Assembly (NCBI GenBank): GCA_031367345.1
Contig: JANLPR010000010.1
Coordinates: 1 to 43,901 of the forward strand
From: JADKIH01 sp031367345
Lineage (GTDB): Bacteria; Bacteroidota; Bacteroidia; AKYH767-A; 2013-40CM-41-45
DNA: 43,901 bases
Reading direction: 5' to 3'
Shown in pieces: positions 16,801-24,113 of this stretch. The position numbers and the translations under genes were made by a program. The first letter of the stretch is position 1. Each line of letters begins with the position of its first letter. Under the pieces are notes generated by a model. The model had not been told where the DNA came from, did no database searches, and saw only the letters and a list, made by a program, of their open reading frames with translations.

Positions 16801-18575
16801 GCGCTTGTATAGTTATGAGAGGGGTTTTGTAAAAATGACGTACTTCCATCTCCAAAATACCAATGCCAGTAGTTAACTGTTCCTGTGCTTTGATCTGTAA
16901 AACTAACTGATGTATTAATACAAGAATTAGTTCCGGTAAAAGCGCTCAACGGTGGTGGAACAATTGTAATTGAGTGTACAACCGTATCGATGCAACCTAA
17001 ATTGTTTTGTATAATTAATGAAACCTGATAAGTTCCTGCAGTTGAAAATTGGTGACTTGGATTTTGCAAATTCGAAGTGCTTCCATCACCGAAATTCCAA
17101 TCGTAATTTGAAATATATCCTCCTGGTGTAGTGGATTGATCATTGAATTGAATTGGATTGTTTAAACATAAAACAGGTGAATGATTAAATTCTGCTGTAG
17201 GAATATAAGGCAACGTTACTTTTACTGTATCGGTTGCAGAACACGATCCATCGTTTGCTGTTACAGTATAAGTCCCTTCGCCTACAGTTATAGCCTGCAT
17301 AGTTGAGCCGTTGCTCCATAAATAAGTATATGTACCACTTCCGCCTGAAGCGACAGCCGATAATGTAGCTAGGTCGCTACATGCAATTGCTTGGTCGGCG
17401 CCGGCATTCACAGTTATTCCTATCACGTGTATTGTATAAGAATAAATTTGACTACCAAAATACGGACAGGCGTTATCCTGAACTCTTACTGTAAATGTGT
17501 ACGAGTTGCCAATGTCGGCACTAGTGGGTGTCCAACAAAATGTTGCAGTAGGATGTAAACCTGAACCGGAGGTGAAAGTACCTCCAGGAATAGCACTGTT
17601 CCAATCGACCGATAATTGTTGCCCGGCGTCAGGATCATTCGAAAAAATATTAAAGCAAGTCTGTTGGTTTGCACAAATGGTCATGCTAAAATTATTTGTT
17701 CCATTGATTCCTGTAAGAGATGGAAGATTATTAGCGCAATTCATAACAGTTAACTGAAGATCTCTTTCAACAGATCCAATTAATTGACCGTTTCGATATT
17801 CACTCACAAGAACGGCCATAACCGTAACTTCGAGTGCCTGCGGGTTTAAGCAGATGTCACCCGTTGCTGTGTTAAACGACGTCGCTGGTGCCGAATTAAG
17901 CGGATTAGAAGCATTGTAAGGAGCATGATATGTAACAGTTGTAGTTGCAGTTTGATAAGGAGTAATTAATGAATAGACTAGCGAATCGCCATCGACATCA
18001 TAAGCTCCGTGATTGAAACAATACTGTTGACCTTTACAAAGGAAAGGAACAGGTTTATTAGAAAATGTAGGTGAGGAATTACAAGTGCTGATAAGATTAT
18101 TTAAAGTAGCATAGATGTAAAAAGTATTTCCGCTTGGAGAATTGATGGTAGTGATTGCTGCATTTCTACAACATAACGAGTAGCCAAATTTCCAATCAGA
18201 GCATTGAGCAGGCAGGGTTATTATTCCATCATAAACCCATTCTTGAATACCGGTAAATGAACCGCCATTACAAGTGGTAACTGAAGTGGAGCATGCTGGT
18301 GTTACTTCTTGTCCGGTACCCGGACGAGGATAGCAAGTTACTCCAATACTCTTTGAGCAAGTAGTCGAAGAAATTGTTACGTAAGGGCTGGTAGGTGCGG
18401 CAATTCCGATACAGTCTCTATAAAAGGAGACCGTAACCTTATAAGTATTTCCTCCAAGACATTGATAAGTAAGATCGGCACCCATCGTATGGCTGGCCGA
18501 CACTTTGCTACTATAAATGAATAGAAGCACGAGGAGGGAGAGCAGTAGATGTTTATTTGGTAAAGATCTTTTCAT
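10872..18575 (-). CDS. Giant PKD/Ig-like repeat surface protein with T9SS type B sorting domain
   Basis: A 2567-residue secreted protein. The start is taken at ATG 18575 because it gives a clean signal peptide (KRSLPNKHLLLSLLVLLFIY...VSA); the open frame upstream to 18722 lacks protein character. After the signal peptide comes the Bacteroidota N-terminal domain beginning SHTMGADLTYQCLGG, ending near EYRNGQLIGSVERDLQ. Next are a cadherin-like segment, one Ig-like unit, 2 PKD, 5 Ig-like, 3 PKD, 5 Ig-like and about 11 PKD domains (consensus W-x-F-G-D-G). It ends in the type B sorting domain (FTPNGDGKNDVF, VFDRWG, YVYKI). Nearly every module has one Cys at its start and one in a GC near its end, suggesting disulfides. 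It is probably a surface adhesin or gliding-type cargo (inference). It is monocistronic with its own terminator. Confidence 0.93.
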   Translation of the reverse strand: MKRSLPNKHLLLSLLVLLFIYSSKVSASHTMGADLTYQCLGGNTYKVTVSFYRDCIGIAAPTSPYVTISSTTCSKSIGVTCYPRPGTGQEVTPACSTSVTTCNGGSFTGIQEWVYDGIITLPAQCSDWKFGYSLCCRNAAITTINSPSGNTFYIYATLNNLISTCNSSPTFSNKPVPFLCKGQQYCFNHGAYDVDGDSLVYSLITPYQTATTTVTYHAPYNASNPLNSAPATSFNTATGDICLNPQALEVTVMAVLVSEYRNGQLIGSVERDLQLTVMNCANNLPSLTGINGTNNFSMTICANQQTCFNIFSNDPDAGQQLSVDWNSAIPGGTFTSGSGLHPTATFCWTPTSADIGNSYTFTVRVQDNACPYFGSQIYSYTIHVIGITVNAGADQAIACSDLATLSAVASGGSGTYTYLWSNGSTMQAITVGEGTYTVTANDGSCSATDTVKVTLPYIPTAEFNHSPVLCLNNPIQFNDQSTTPGGYISNYDWNFGDGSTSNLQNPSHQFSTAGTYQVSLIIQNNLGCIDTVVHSITIVPPPLSAFTGTNSCINTSVSFTDQSTGTVNYWHWYFGDGSTSFLQNPSHNYTSAGTFNAILISGDTLGCIDSTSHTITIYPQPIINAGTDQSVCDGSPLTLTATGGVSYVWTPSNTTGQSFTFTPTGSLNIIVIGTDVNGCSSADTVSVSINPLPAISAGSNQFICQSSSVTLNATGGISYIWMPGNYTSPNYTVDPTSTTSYTVVGTGANGCTASSTVTVNVGNLPIANAGPDVSVCSGQSTTLTASGGLNYSWNPIGSTSSTVNVSPTNTTQYQVIVSDASGCSSTAYVTVNVNSNPVVNLQSFFLCAGSTTTLNASNPGSTYLWNTNETTQTIQISSGGNYNVTVTTPNGCQASSACTISYGNALTINLANVSFCTGASTVLDAGYPGMTYLWTPNGQTSQSITVTSPGNYGVTVTDSLGCSGSINISAIQNPLPIADFSSTSVCLGNATTFTDGSSASSGSLVNWVWNFSDGSTSTSQNPIHTFSTSGNFSVLLTVTNSNGCTNTVSRNVIVNPLPVADFSMPNACAGTTINFTNTSSVSVGFISTQNWNFGDGTISTAQNPNHQYTTPGNYTVTLQVTTAGGCSNSTSQTIIIHPNPVAQFATTSVCLGTNSTFTNSSSISTGTIANYLWDFNDTYSSTQQNPSHNYTVAGTYSVGLLVISDMGCRDSIRTNEQVNALPVANAGADQTICFGNKINLTATGGISYSWMPGALSGNIISVTPNSNSAYTVTVTNANGCTATDIVNVNVNPLPTANAGGNKSICIGNNITLNGSGGYSYLWSPGNQTTQSITVNPNTTTNYTLTVTDLNGCQANDLLTLTVNSLPSILVGPDKIICNGSTIQLSASGAISYNWNPLNITGQNILVSPTSNTIYSVVGTDNNGCTSSDTIEVFVNAVPTVTLTPTLVCVGHTSTLDAGNAGSTFYWSTGETNQSINVSDSGNVSVVVTSPNGCSGFGQTTVTLGGDISANPTTVEICSGATTTLSAGNPGATYSWSTGATTQTINTSSAGNYFVTITDVNGCAATMLNVVKVNPLPIVNFSAFAVCSGNMIQFNNSSTISSGSISNYNWTFGDNTSAANIQPNHFYTSAGTYTVTLSATSVSGCSMSITKSVIVYPKPIAAFTTADVCLGQSVAFTNNSSVSSGTINSLNWNFGDGNVSSGSNQNHTYTNQGLYVVTLIVNSDNNCSDTIIKKVNVKGLPIASFTVPNNCSQTTFNFQNTSHSAFGNISSYQWNLGNGTTSTMNNPSLVYSSSGNYSVTLTATSNLGCTATTQQTVIVYPIPSASFTTTGACMNSNVVLNNTSTISSGSIHNFNWNFGDNTSSVATQPNHSYTSAGNFQVSLIAISDMGCRDTAVGTTTSFELPVISFVTQHVCLGADVDFLNTSPLNNAMSWTWNLGDGTNSTVFQPTHTYSKPGNFQTQLTGTNSNGCSVTANGVVNIYPNPAPAFSVANVCLGTNNQFINQTTVEGGIPFTSQWSMADGTTSGSLNPIHNFIAAGNYNINLMATTANGCIGQISHNLKVYNPPVARFIGDDVCKGISTQFIDQSYSQDGNIVGWIWDFGDNSSSDEGSPAHNYINAANYQVTLTTTSIYGCFDRFIDSVSIYEKPSAAIHVTSACEGSPVQFANASSGGSQVNYTWDLGNGFNTSDSSFNYTFPTSGTYNVTLVAVDQYNCSATELARVDVYPNPQPNFAVTEVCQNAASQFINQSFVGMGNQIVSYNWNFGDQNTSSQTNPNHTFSQYGNYNVNLVATTNHGCVQAKSIVAKVNPNPVAIFAAGAQGCGPITSSFTASSSVSEGAVVGWLWSFGDGEISTQQNPAHTFSTKGNYDVNLTVVSDKGCYASYTGQNVIKVYPSPTANFSTDVTVTDILYPTIHFQNESSNYTAYQWTFGDGTASSTELNPTHTFSDTGFYTAQLITTNAFGCKDTILKSIEVRPTSTLFVPNCFTPNGDGKNDVFKPYHTNMNNLQVWVFDRWGLLLKTWSALEGSWDGYYEGKKCQEDTYVYKIVGDGIDGKHSEWVGHVSIVY

Positions 18576-19116
18576 ATTTTTTACCTTTTGACCGAAATTT
18601 ATTTTGGTTAATATTTTTCGGTTTCTTAGTGACTCTAAAGTTACATTCGATGACAGGTGTGGATTGTTGAAATAGGAGCGAAATAAGTCTGTGTAAGATT
18701 TTTGCAAGAATGAAAAGGTCAATACTTGATTGATGAGTAATTTCTGAATGATTATAGTTCTGATCTGAACAAAACTTTAAAATCTTCATTGAAAAAATGT
18801 AAGGTTTTGATGAATAAGAGATTTAATAGATGAAACAAAAGTTTTTCCGTTCCTTTTTGATCAATATTTACAGTGTGAGTTGTTGTGATTAAACGCACTT
18901 ATGTTTGCAAATAGAAGTATTTACAAAGAGTAGATGTTAAAATGAAAGGCTTAATTTTAAAAAAGCATAAATGTTATTTTTCGGTTTCACGATCTAAAAT
19001 TGCCTTAGATAATAAAGCTTCGGCTAAAATGATACGTTTATCGATAAAAAAATTGAATGAACGAAAAACAATAAACAATTACTTGTATCTTTTCCGATTC
19101 AAAAGAAGATCAATAT
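18576..19116. other. Divergent intergenic region upstream of the giant gene and asnB
   Basis: 541 bp, AT-rich, no convincing gene. The minus-strand leader of the giant gene contains a 7-bp inverted repeat, ACCGAAA (18591-18597) and TTTCGGT (18616-18622). A plus-strand promoter-like pair lies at 18880-18907. A short Lys-rich ORF (18942-19124) was judged spurious. Confidence 0.6.
18880..18907 (+). promoter_or_regulatory. Possible promoter for asnB with long leader
   Basis: TTG at 18880-18882, a 17-nt spacer and TATGTTTG at 18900-18907 (exact TAnnTTTG). If used for asnB it would leave a leader of about 200 nt. A weaker TATCTTTT lies near 19086, closer to the gene. Confidence 0.35.
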
Positions 19117-20811
19117 ATGTGTAGTATTTATGGATTGGTGGGGGAGATTGCCCGGCATGCAGACGAGACTAAAATTTATTCAGCATTCAATACTTTAAGA
19201 AAGCGTGGGCCTGATAGAAGTTTAACGATTTTTAATCCTGATTCTATTTTAGGGTTTCATCGATTAGCAATAAATGGTTTGGATGTAGATGGAGATCAAC
19301 CTTTTTATTTGGTTGATGGCGATAGAACATTTTATTTGTTGTGCAATGGAGAGATCTATAATTTCCGCGAGCTTATCAAAGAATTCAACTTGGACATTTC
19401 TTTGCATGGCTCTGATTGTGCAGTCATACTTCCTCTCTTTAAATTATTTATGTATGATATTGAGCAGTTGAATAAAATTTTAATTGGAGAATACAGTTTT
19501 TCAATTGTAGAATATTACAACCATCAAGTAAAGCAGTTATTTCTTTCTACAGACCCAATGAGTGTGCGACCTATTTTCTTTGGCGTAAGTTCAGATAAAA
19601 AAAGTTTTGGTTTTAGTAGTTTGCTTTCAGGATTAGCTCCTTTTTTTGAAAAAGTAGAACGGCTTGATCAGAAAACAATTTTACAATGGGTTCCTGATTC
19701 AGAGCCTTCTTATAAAAAGTATTGGGAAAATATTTTTAATACCGATTATTCAATTCATGCTAAACCTGAAAATACCGATTACGAGAAAGCAATGTCGATC
19801 TTTGAAAATGCAGTTCGCCGAAGATTAATTTCAGACCGACCAATTGGATGTTTGCTTTCCGGGGGTCTCGACTCTAGTGCTGTATGTGCTGTTGCGGCAG
19901 CAATAATGAAAGAAGAGTATCCCGGAAAAAAATTAAAAACATTCAGTATAGGAATGAAAGAAGGGACAGATATCGTATTTGCCAAAATGGTTGCTCAGAG
20001 ATTGAATGAGCTTTATGGTAACATTGAACATCAAGTAATTTTATTTACTCCGGAAGAAGGATTAGAAGTTATTGATGAAGTATTAAAAAATACAGAGACT
20101 TTCGATATCACTACAATAAGAGCAAGCGTAGGTCAATACCTCTTGGGTAAATATATTTCTGACAACACAGACGTGAAAGTTGTTTTGAATGGCGATGGAG
20201 CTGATGAATGTCAGATGGGCTATTTATATTTTTATAATCATCCGGATCTAAAGTCAGCTCAAGAAGATCATTATCGCTTGTTGGATGAAATTCATTTATT
20301 CGATGGCCTGCGAGTTGACCGTGCAATATCATGTAGTGGGCTAGAGGCGCGAGTTCCATTTTTAGATAGAGAGTTTGTTGATTATTTTCGATCATTACCT
20401 GCGAGTTGGAAAGCACCGGTAAAAGGAACTATAGAAAAAGATTTCTTTAGAACGGCTTTTGCTAAGAGTAAATTTGGACCGAGCTTGCCTGAAGAAGTTT
20501 TGTGGAGAAAGAAAGAAGCATTTTCGGATGGTGTTTCTGGTAAAGAAAAATCGTGGTTTCAATGGGTGCAAGAGTATCTTGACACGAAAGTTACAGACGA
20601 GGAGTTTGCAATTGAACGTAAAGAGCTACATCCTTCAATTATTCCTCCTTCTAAAGAAGCATTTTATTTCATGCGTTCTTTCAAAGAACGTTTAGGTGGC
20701 CAATGGCAAGTAGTTCCTCATTACTGGTTGCCACAATGGTCGGGTAATATTTCGGAGCCATCTGCTAGAGTTTTGGAAGTTTACAAAGAAAACAATGAAA
20801 CGAAGAGCTGA
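19117..20811 (+). CDS. asnB: Asparagine synthase (glutamine-hydrolysing)
   Basis: Makes asparagine from aspartate, ATP and glutamine in the cytoplasm; 564 residues, normal for AsnB. The start MCSIYG puts the glutaminase nucleophile at Cys2, which fixes the start codon. The N-terminal glutamine amidotransferase domain (about 1-200) shows RGPD (30-33), HRLAI (48-52) and NGEIYN (77-82). The synthetase domain carries the pyrophosphate loop SGGLDSS (248-254) and later GDGADE. It heads a plus-strand run with terC, the Usp gene and aroK, although terC has its own promoter. Confidence 0.96.
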   Translation: MCSIYGLVGEIARHADETKIYSAFNTLRKRGPDRSLTIFNPDSILGFHRLAINGLDVDGDQPFYLVDGDRTFYLLCNGEIYNFRELIKEFNLDISLHGSDCAVILPLFKLFMYDIEQLNKILIGEYSFSIVEYYNHQVKQLFLSTDPMSVRPIFFGVSSDKKSFGFSSLLSGLAPFFEKVERLDQKTILQWVPDSEPSYKKYWENIFNTDYSIHAKPENTDYEKAMSIFENAVRRRLISDRPIGCLLSGGLDSSAVCAVAAAIMKEEYPGKKLKTFSIGMKEGTDIVFAKMVAQRLNELYGNIEHQVILFTPEEGLEVIDEVLKNTETFDITTIRASVGQYLLGKYISDNTDVKVVLNGDGADECQMGYLYFYNHPDLKSAQEDHYRLLDEIHLFDGLRVDRAISCSGLEARVPFLDREFVDYFRSLPASWKAPVKGTIEKDFFRTAFAKSKFGPSLPEEVLWRKKEAFSDGVSGKEKSWFQWVQEYLDTKVTDEEFAIERKELHPSIIPPSKEAFYFMRSFKERLGGQWQVVPHYWLPQWSGNISEPSARVLEVYKENNETKS

Positions 20812-20828
20812 AAACTCATCATTTATTA

Positions 20829-20861
20829 TTTGTAAAGTGTTGAATTTTCTGCTTAATTTTG
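20829..20861 (+). promoter_or_regulatory. Promoter of terC
   Basis: TTTG (20829-20832), a 21-nt spacer, TAATTTTG (20854-20861), then the ATG of terC at 20882. Both elements match the Bacteroidota consensus. Confidence 0.6.
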
Positions 20862-20881
20862 GCGGCGTAAGTTAATCCAAT

Positions 20882-21607
20882 ATGTTGCTCTCATTGTTTA
20901 CTCCTGAAGGAATACTTAGTTTAATCACACTAATCCTTTTGGAAATCGTTCTCGGAATCGATAACATTATTTTTATTGCAATCATTTGCTCTTATTTGCC
21001 AATTGCAGATCAAAGCAAAGCAAGAACCATTGGACTAATGCTTGCAATGGTATTTCGAATATTGTTATTGCTCGGCATTTCATGGTTAGTACATCTTGTC
21101 GATCCGCTCTTTTTCATTGGAGAGTTAGGCATAAGTGGGCGAGATCTCATTTTATTTTCCGGTGGTGTTTTTTTAGTTTACAAAACTTTTAAAGAGATCT
21201 ATGAAAAGTTGCGAGGACATGAAGAAGGCGAAGAAAAATTGAAAAAGAAGAAATTAACGGTAACGCAAGCTATTGTTCAAATAACAATTATAGACATTAT
21301 TTTTTCATTCGATTCTATCTTAACTGCTGTGGGTTTAAGTAGAGATCTTGCTGTTATGATAACTGCAGTTGTTATTTCGATGTTTGTAATGCTTTTATTT
21401 GCTCCTTATGTGAGTGGTTTTATTAATAAGTATCCAACATTAAAAATGCTTGCCTTGGTTTTTCTTATCGCTATCGGAGTTCTTTTGATACTGGAAGGAT
21501 TGCATATTCACATCGATAAGTCGTATGTTTATTTTGGAATGGGTTTTTCAATTGTAGTCGAATTGCTCAACATTCGATTGAGAAAACTTCAACACAAGGC
21601 TAATTAA
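20882..21607 (+). CDS. TerC family integral membrane protein
   Basis: A 241-residue polytopic membrane protein with about seven hydrophobic helices. The TerC signature acidic sites are present: LEIVLGIDNIIF in helix 1 and DIIFSFDSILTAVG in the middle. A charged cytoplasmic loop (KLRGHEEGEEKLKKKK) separates the two halves. TerC proteins are linked to metal-ion export (for example manganese) and tellurite resistance; which applies here cannot be told from sequence. It has its own promoter directly upstream. The next gene encodes a universal stress protein, compatible with a stress or metal-homeostasis context (inference). Confidence 0.92.
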   Translation: MLLSLFTPEGILSLITLILLEIVLGIDNIIFIAIICSYLPIADQSKARTIGLMLAMVFRILLLLGISWLVHLVDPLFFIGELGISGRDLILFSGGVFLVYKTFKEIYEKLRGHEEGEEKLKKKKLTVTQAIVQITIIDIIFSFDSILTAVGLSRDLAVMITAVVISMFVMLLFAPYVSGFINKYPTLKMLALVFLIAIGVLLILEGLHIHIDKSYVYFGMGFSIVVELLNIRLRKLQHKAN

Positions 21608-21718
21608 TCGCTATTTTTTACTTGGCGATTGAAATAGGTGTTGCAAAATCAATTAAGAAGAGGTAAATTAGAATTGCATTTTGGTTTTATTTTTTACCTT
21701 GCATAAAATCAATTTCAA

Positions 21719-22540
21719 ATGATCAAAGGGAAACCATCTTATCCTTTTCATACTGTTGCCTTAGCAGTCGCTTTTAATAGTGAATTGAATTTTTTAGTCG
21801 GAGAATTAAAGCGTATTAGTGAAAGTCATGCTAGCATGGCCATCTTTATTCATGCCGGCAAAAGAACAGGCGAAAAATTTCGTGAGCTCAGTACGATAAT
21901 GAACAAACACGGATTTCATGATGGCAATTCAAGAATTTATTGGGAGCAAGGGCCGGCAGCAAATGCAATTTTGCAAATCTGTAAACACGAAGTTGTCGAT
22001 CTATTAATTGTAGGCTTATCTGAACGCTCAAGCTTTTCATTGCCCGTAGGTTCACTTACTACTGAACTTTCGCAAAAAGCAAAATGTACTCTCTTGATTT
22101 ATGGTAAAGAAACATCTGATTTCAATCGAGTATACGTTGATGCACTCGATCATCGTAAAACAGATCACACATTAATGACCGCACTTTACTTTGGTGAACG
22201 GATGAAAGCAAAAGAGATGGTCGTATTGGATGCATCTTTGCGATATGAAAAACTTAGTAGCGCTTCAAATGTTTACCCTTCAAATGAAGAAAACGAAAGT
22301 GTCTTTTCTATGGCAGTAAATCGTTCAGGTGTCGAAATCACTGTTGTGCCAAGCAATGAAAATAATTTTAAAGATATTCTTGCTTTGTCTCAAGAGGGAC
22401 AAGCGGATTTAATTGTAATTAATTCTATTGATCATCATCTTAAAATATTCGACCGTATTACAACGGATCAAATTGGGAAAGTGCTCTCTGACTTAAATTG
22501 TAATTTAATGATTGTTCACTCTCGTCTAAAAGAAGTCTGA
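21719..22540 (+). CDS. Tandem universal stress protein (UspA-like)
   Basis: A 273-residue soluble protein made of two Usp-like halves. Half 1 (about 8-137) begins HTVALAVAFNSE and ends in LIVGLSERSSFSLPVGSLTT, which resembles the Usp nucleotide-binding tail G-2x-G-9x-G(S/T). Half 2 (about 140-273) begins DFNRVYVDALDHRK and ends with a degenerate tail (LIVINSIDHHLKIFDRITTDQIGKVL region) that lacks the glycine motif, so only the first half probably binds nucleotide (inference). Divergence from textbook UspA is considerable. aroK starts 3 bp after the stop codon, so the two are surely cotranscribed. Confidence 0.75.
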   Translation: MIKGKPSYPFHTVALAVAFNSELNFLVGELKRISESHASMAIFIHAGKRTGEKFRELSTIMNKHGFHDGNSRIYWEQGPAANAILQICKHEVVDLLIVGLSERSSFSLPVGSLTTELSQKAKCTLLIYGKETSDFNRVYVDALDHRKTDHTLMTALYFGERMKAKEMVVLDASLRYEKLSSASNVYPSNEENESVFSMAVNRSGVEITVVPSNENNFKDILALSQEGQADLIVINSIDHHLKIFDRITTDQIGKVLSDLNCNLMIVHSRLKEV

Positions 22541-22543
22541 ACG

Positions 22544-23056
22544 ATGAAGGTTTTTTTAATCGGATATATGGGCAGTGGAAAATCAAAGACTGCAGAAACG
22601 CTCGCAAAATTATTAAAATTTCAGTGGGTTGATATTGATTCTCAAATTCAAATTAAAGAAGGAAGATCGATTTCGCAAATTTTTGAAACTTCGGGCCAAG
22701 AATATTTTAGAGAGATAGAAAAGAAAACACTGCATGAAATTAATTCAAGTGAAAACATCGTTGTTTCGACAGGAGGAGGGATGCCTTGTTATTTCGATAA
22801 TATGGAATGGATGAATAATAATGGACTCACTGTTTACCTTGAAGCGAACGCCGGTTTGTTATTTCATAGATTAGCTTCGATGAGAGAGGGTCGCCCATTG
22901 ATCGAAAAATTAAATGATGTGGAATTAATGGAACAGATTTTAAGTCATTTAATCCATCGGATTCCATTTTATAAAAAAGCGAAATTAATTGTGGGCGCTG
23001 CGAATATAAATGTAAAGTTGCTTGCTGAAAAAATAACTGAGTTTCAAAAAAAATAG
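22544..23056 (+). CDS. aroK: Shikimate kinase
   Basis: Phosphorylates shikimate at the 3-hydroxyl in aromatic amino-acid synthesis; 170 residues, typical size. The P-loop GYMGSGKS is at residues 7-14, the shikimate-binding Asp lies in DIDSQI, the Arg in EYFREIEKKTL, the STGGGMPC motif follows, and the lid is REGRPLI. It starts three bases after the Usp gene stop. It converges on the phosphoribosyltransferase gene with only 12 bp between stop codons and no visible terminator. Confidence 0.95.
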   Translation: MKVFLIGYMGSGKSKTAETLAKLLKFQWVDIDSQIQIKEGRSISQIFETSGQEYFREIEKKTLHEINSSENIVVSTGGGMPCYFDNMEWMNNNGLTVYLEANAGLLFHRLASMREGRPLIEKLNDVELMEQILSHLIHRIPFYKKAKLIVGAANINVKLLAEKITEFQKK

Positions 23057-23068
23057 TGAAGAGTTTCG

Positions 23069-23566
23069 TTATTCAAGCCATGCAGAAATTTCTTTTTCCA
23101 AAAAATCTACGCTTACATTTTCTTTCAATGTAGTGGCCAACGACAAGCCAACAAAGTCGGAACTGACAGGATAGCTCTTGTGATTTCTATCGACTAACAC
23201 CAGTGTTCGTATTTTATTTAACTCGGCGTCTAGAAAAGGTTTCATAGCATGAAGCATCGTCTTTCCTGAATTCATAACATCATCAATTAAGATAACTGTT
23301 TTTCCGTTCAACTGATTTTTTTCGATATTCACCGAAACATTTTCAGAAAAGGTTCCGTGTTTTTTAATGTTAACTTCAACAAGAGTTATTTGCAAATCTG
23401 ATATTTCTGAGAGTTTGTCTGCAATTTTTTTAGCCAATTCAAATCCATTAGTAATAATTCCTGCTAAAATAATGCTGCCGGAGGAATGATTGTCTTCGTA
23501 AATTTGAAAAGCCAGGCGATTTATTTTTTGATCTATTTGCTTGCTGTTAAGTAGTAAAGTTTTCAT
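23069..23566 (-). CDS. PyrR-like phosphoribosyltransferase
   Basis: A 165-residue type I phosphoribosyltransferase fold. The PRPP-binding loop is VILIDDVMNSGKTM (residues 91-104) with the paired Asp95-Asp96. An earlier ILAGIITNG segment matches the PPi loop, and the RTLVLVDRNHKSYPV tail resembles PyrR. PyrR homologues act as uracil phosphoribosyltransferase and, in Gram-positives, as pyr mRNA attenuators; the latter role is not evident here because no pyr gene is nearby. It is third in the minus-strand run after rlmD and the NlpC/P60 gene (28-bp gap). The substrate is uncertain. Confidence 0.85.
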   Translation of the reverse strand: MKTLLLNSKQIDQKINRLAFQIYEDNHSSGSIILAGIITNGFELAKKIADKLSEISDLQITLVEVNIKKHGTFSENVSVNIEKNQLNGKTVILIDDVMNSGKTMLHAMKPFLDAELNKIRTLVLVDRNHKSYPVSSDFVGLSLATTLKENVSVDFLEKEISAWLE

Positions 23567-23594
23567 TCGTTCGAATTTAAATTGAGCATACTAT

Positions 23595-24113
23595 TTATCG
23601 ATTTATTTTCCCTCCCTTATAGAAATATTTTTTGTAATACGTTTCATCAAGATCGCTTATGATAACACCATTATGAGTACTAGCGTGAACAAATTTATTT
23701 GAACCGAGATAAATACCAACGTGAGAAATTCTACCCCGCTTAATTTTGAAGAAGACTAAATCTCCTTCACTTAACTCTTCACTGGATACATGGTCTGTTT
23801 TTTCATATAAATCTTTTGCAGTACCCGATAGCACTCGATTATAAATGGATCTATACATTGTACAAACAAAGCCGGAACAATCAATACCGTTTTTTGTATC
23901 GCCACTATACCGGTAAGGAGTACCAATCCATTCTTTAATAAGTTCGTAAAGTTCAGGGTTTTTTATCGACTCAATGTCATAGCCTAATTCGTTTGAGTAC
24001 ATGTAACATAATTGCAATTGTTTTTGTTCGTGATCGGTGGCACTAGAGTCTTGCGCCTTTACTAAAGCGGAAAGTGTAATTGAAAGTAGTAAAAGTAAAA
24101 TTCTTATTTTCAC
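23595..24113 (-). CDS. NlpC/P60 (C40) peptidoglycan endopeptidase
   Basis: A 172-residue secreted cysteine peptidase expected to cut peptide stems of peptidoglycan. The signal peptide is at residues 1-20 (KIRILLLLLSITLSALVKA). The catalytic Cys79 is in GIDCSGFV, with His131 in ISHVGIYLG and a third polar residue, His143, in KFVHAST. The domain is about 110 residues, the minimal single-domain form with no SH3 or LysM targeting domain. It uses a GTG start at 24113 that overlaps the rlmD TGA stop (GTGA), indicating translational coupling to the rRNA methyltransferase. Confidence 0.93.
   Translation of the reverse strand: MKIRILLLLLSITLSALVKAQDSSATDHEQKQLQLCYMYSNELGYDIESIKNPELYELIKEWIGTPYRYSGDTKNGIDCSGFVCTMYRSIYNRVLSGTAKDLYEKTDHVSSEELSEGDLVFFKIKRGRISHVGIYLGSNKFVHASTHNGVIISDLDETYYKKYFYKGGKINR

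Noticed and set aside
18576..18722. N-terminal extension of the giant PKD protein
   Set aside because: The ATG at 18575 gives a proper signal peptide; the upstream codons would bury it and lack protein character.
18942..19124. 60-codon plus-strand ORF before asnB
   Set aside because: Lys/Arg/Ile-rich translation typical of AT-rich non-coding DNA, overlaps the fixed asnB start (Cys2) by 8 bp, no recognisable motif. A promoter-like sequence upstream leaves slight doubt.
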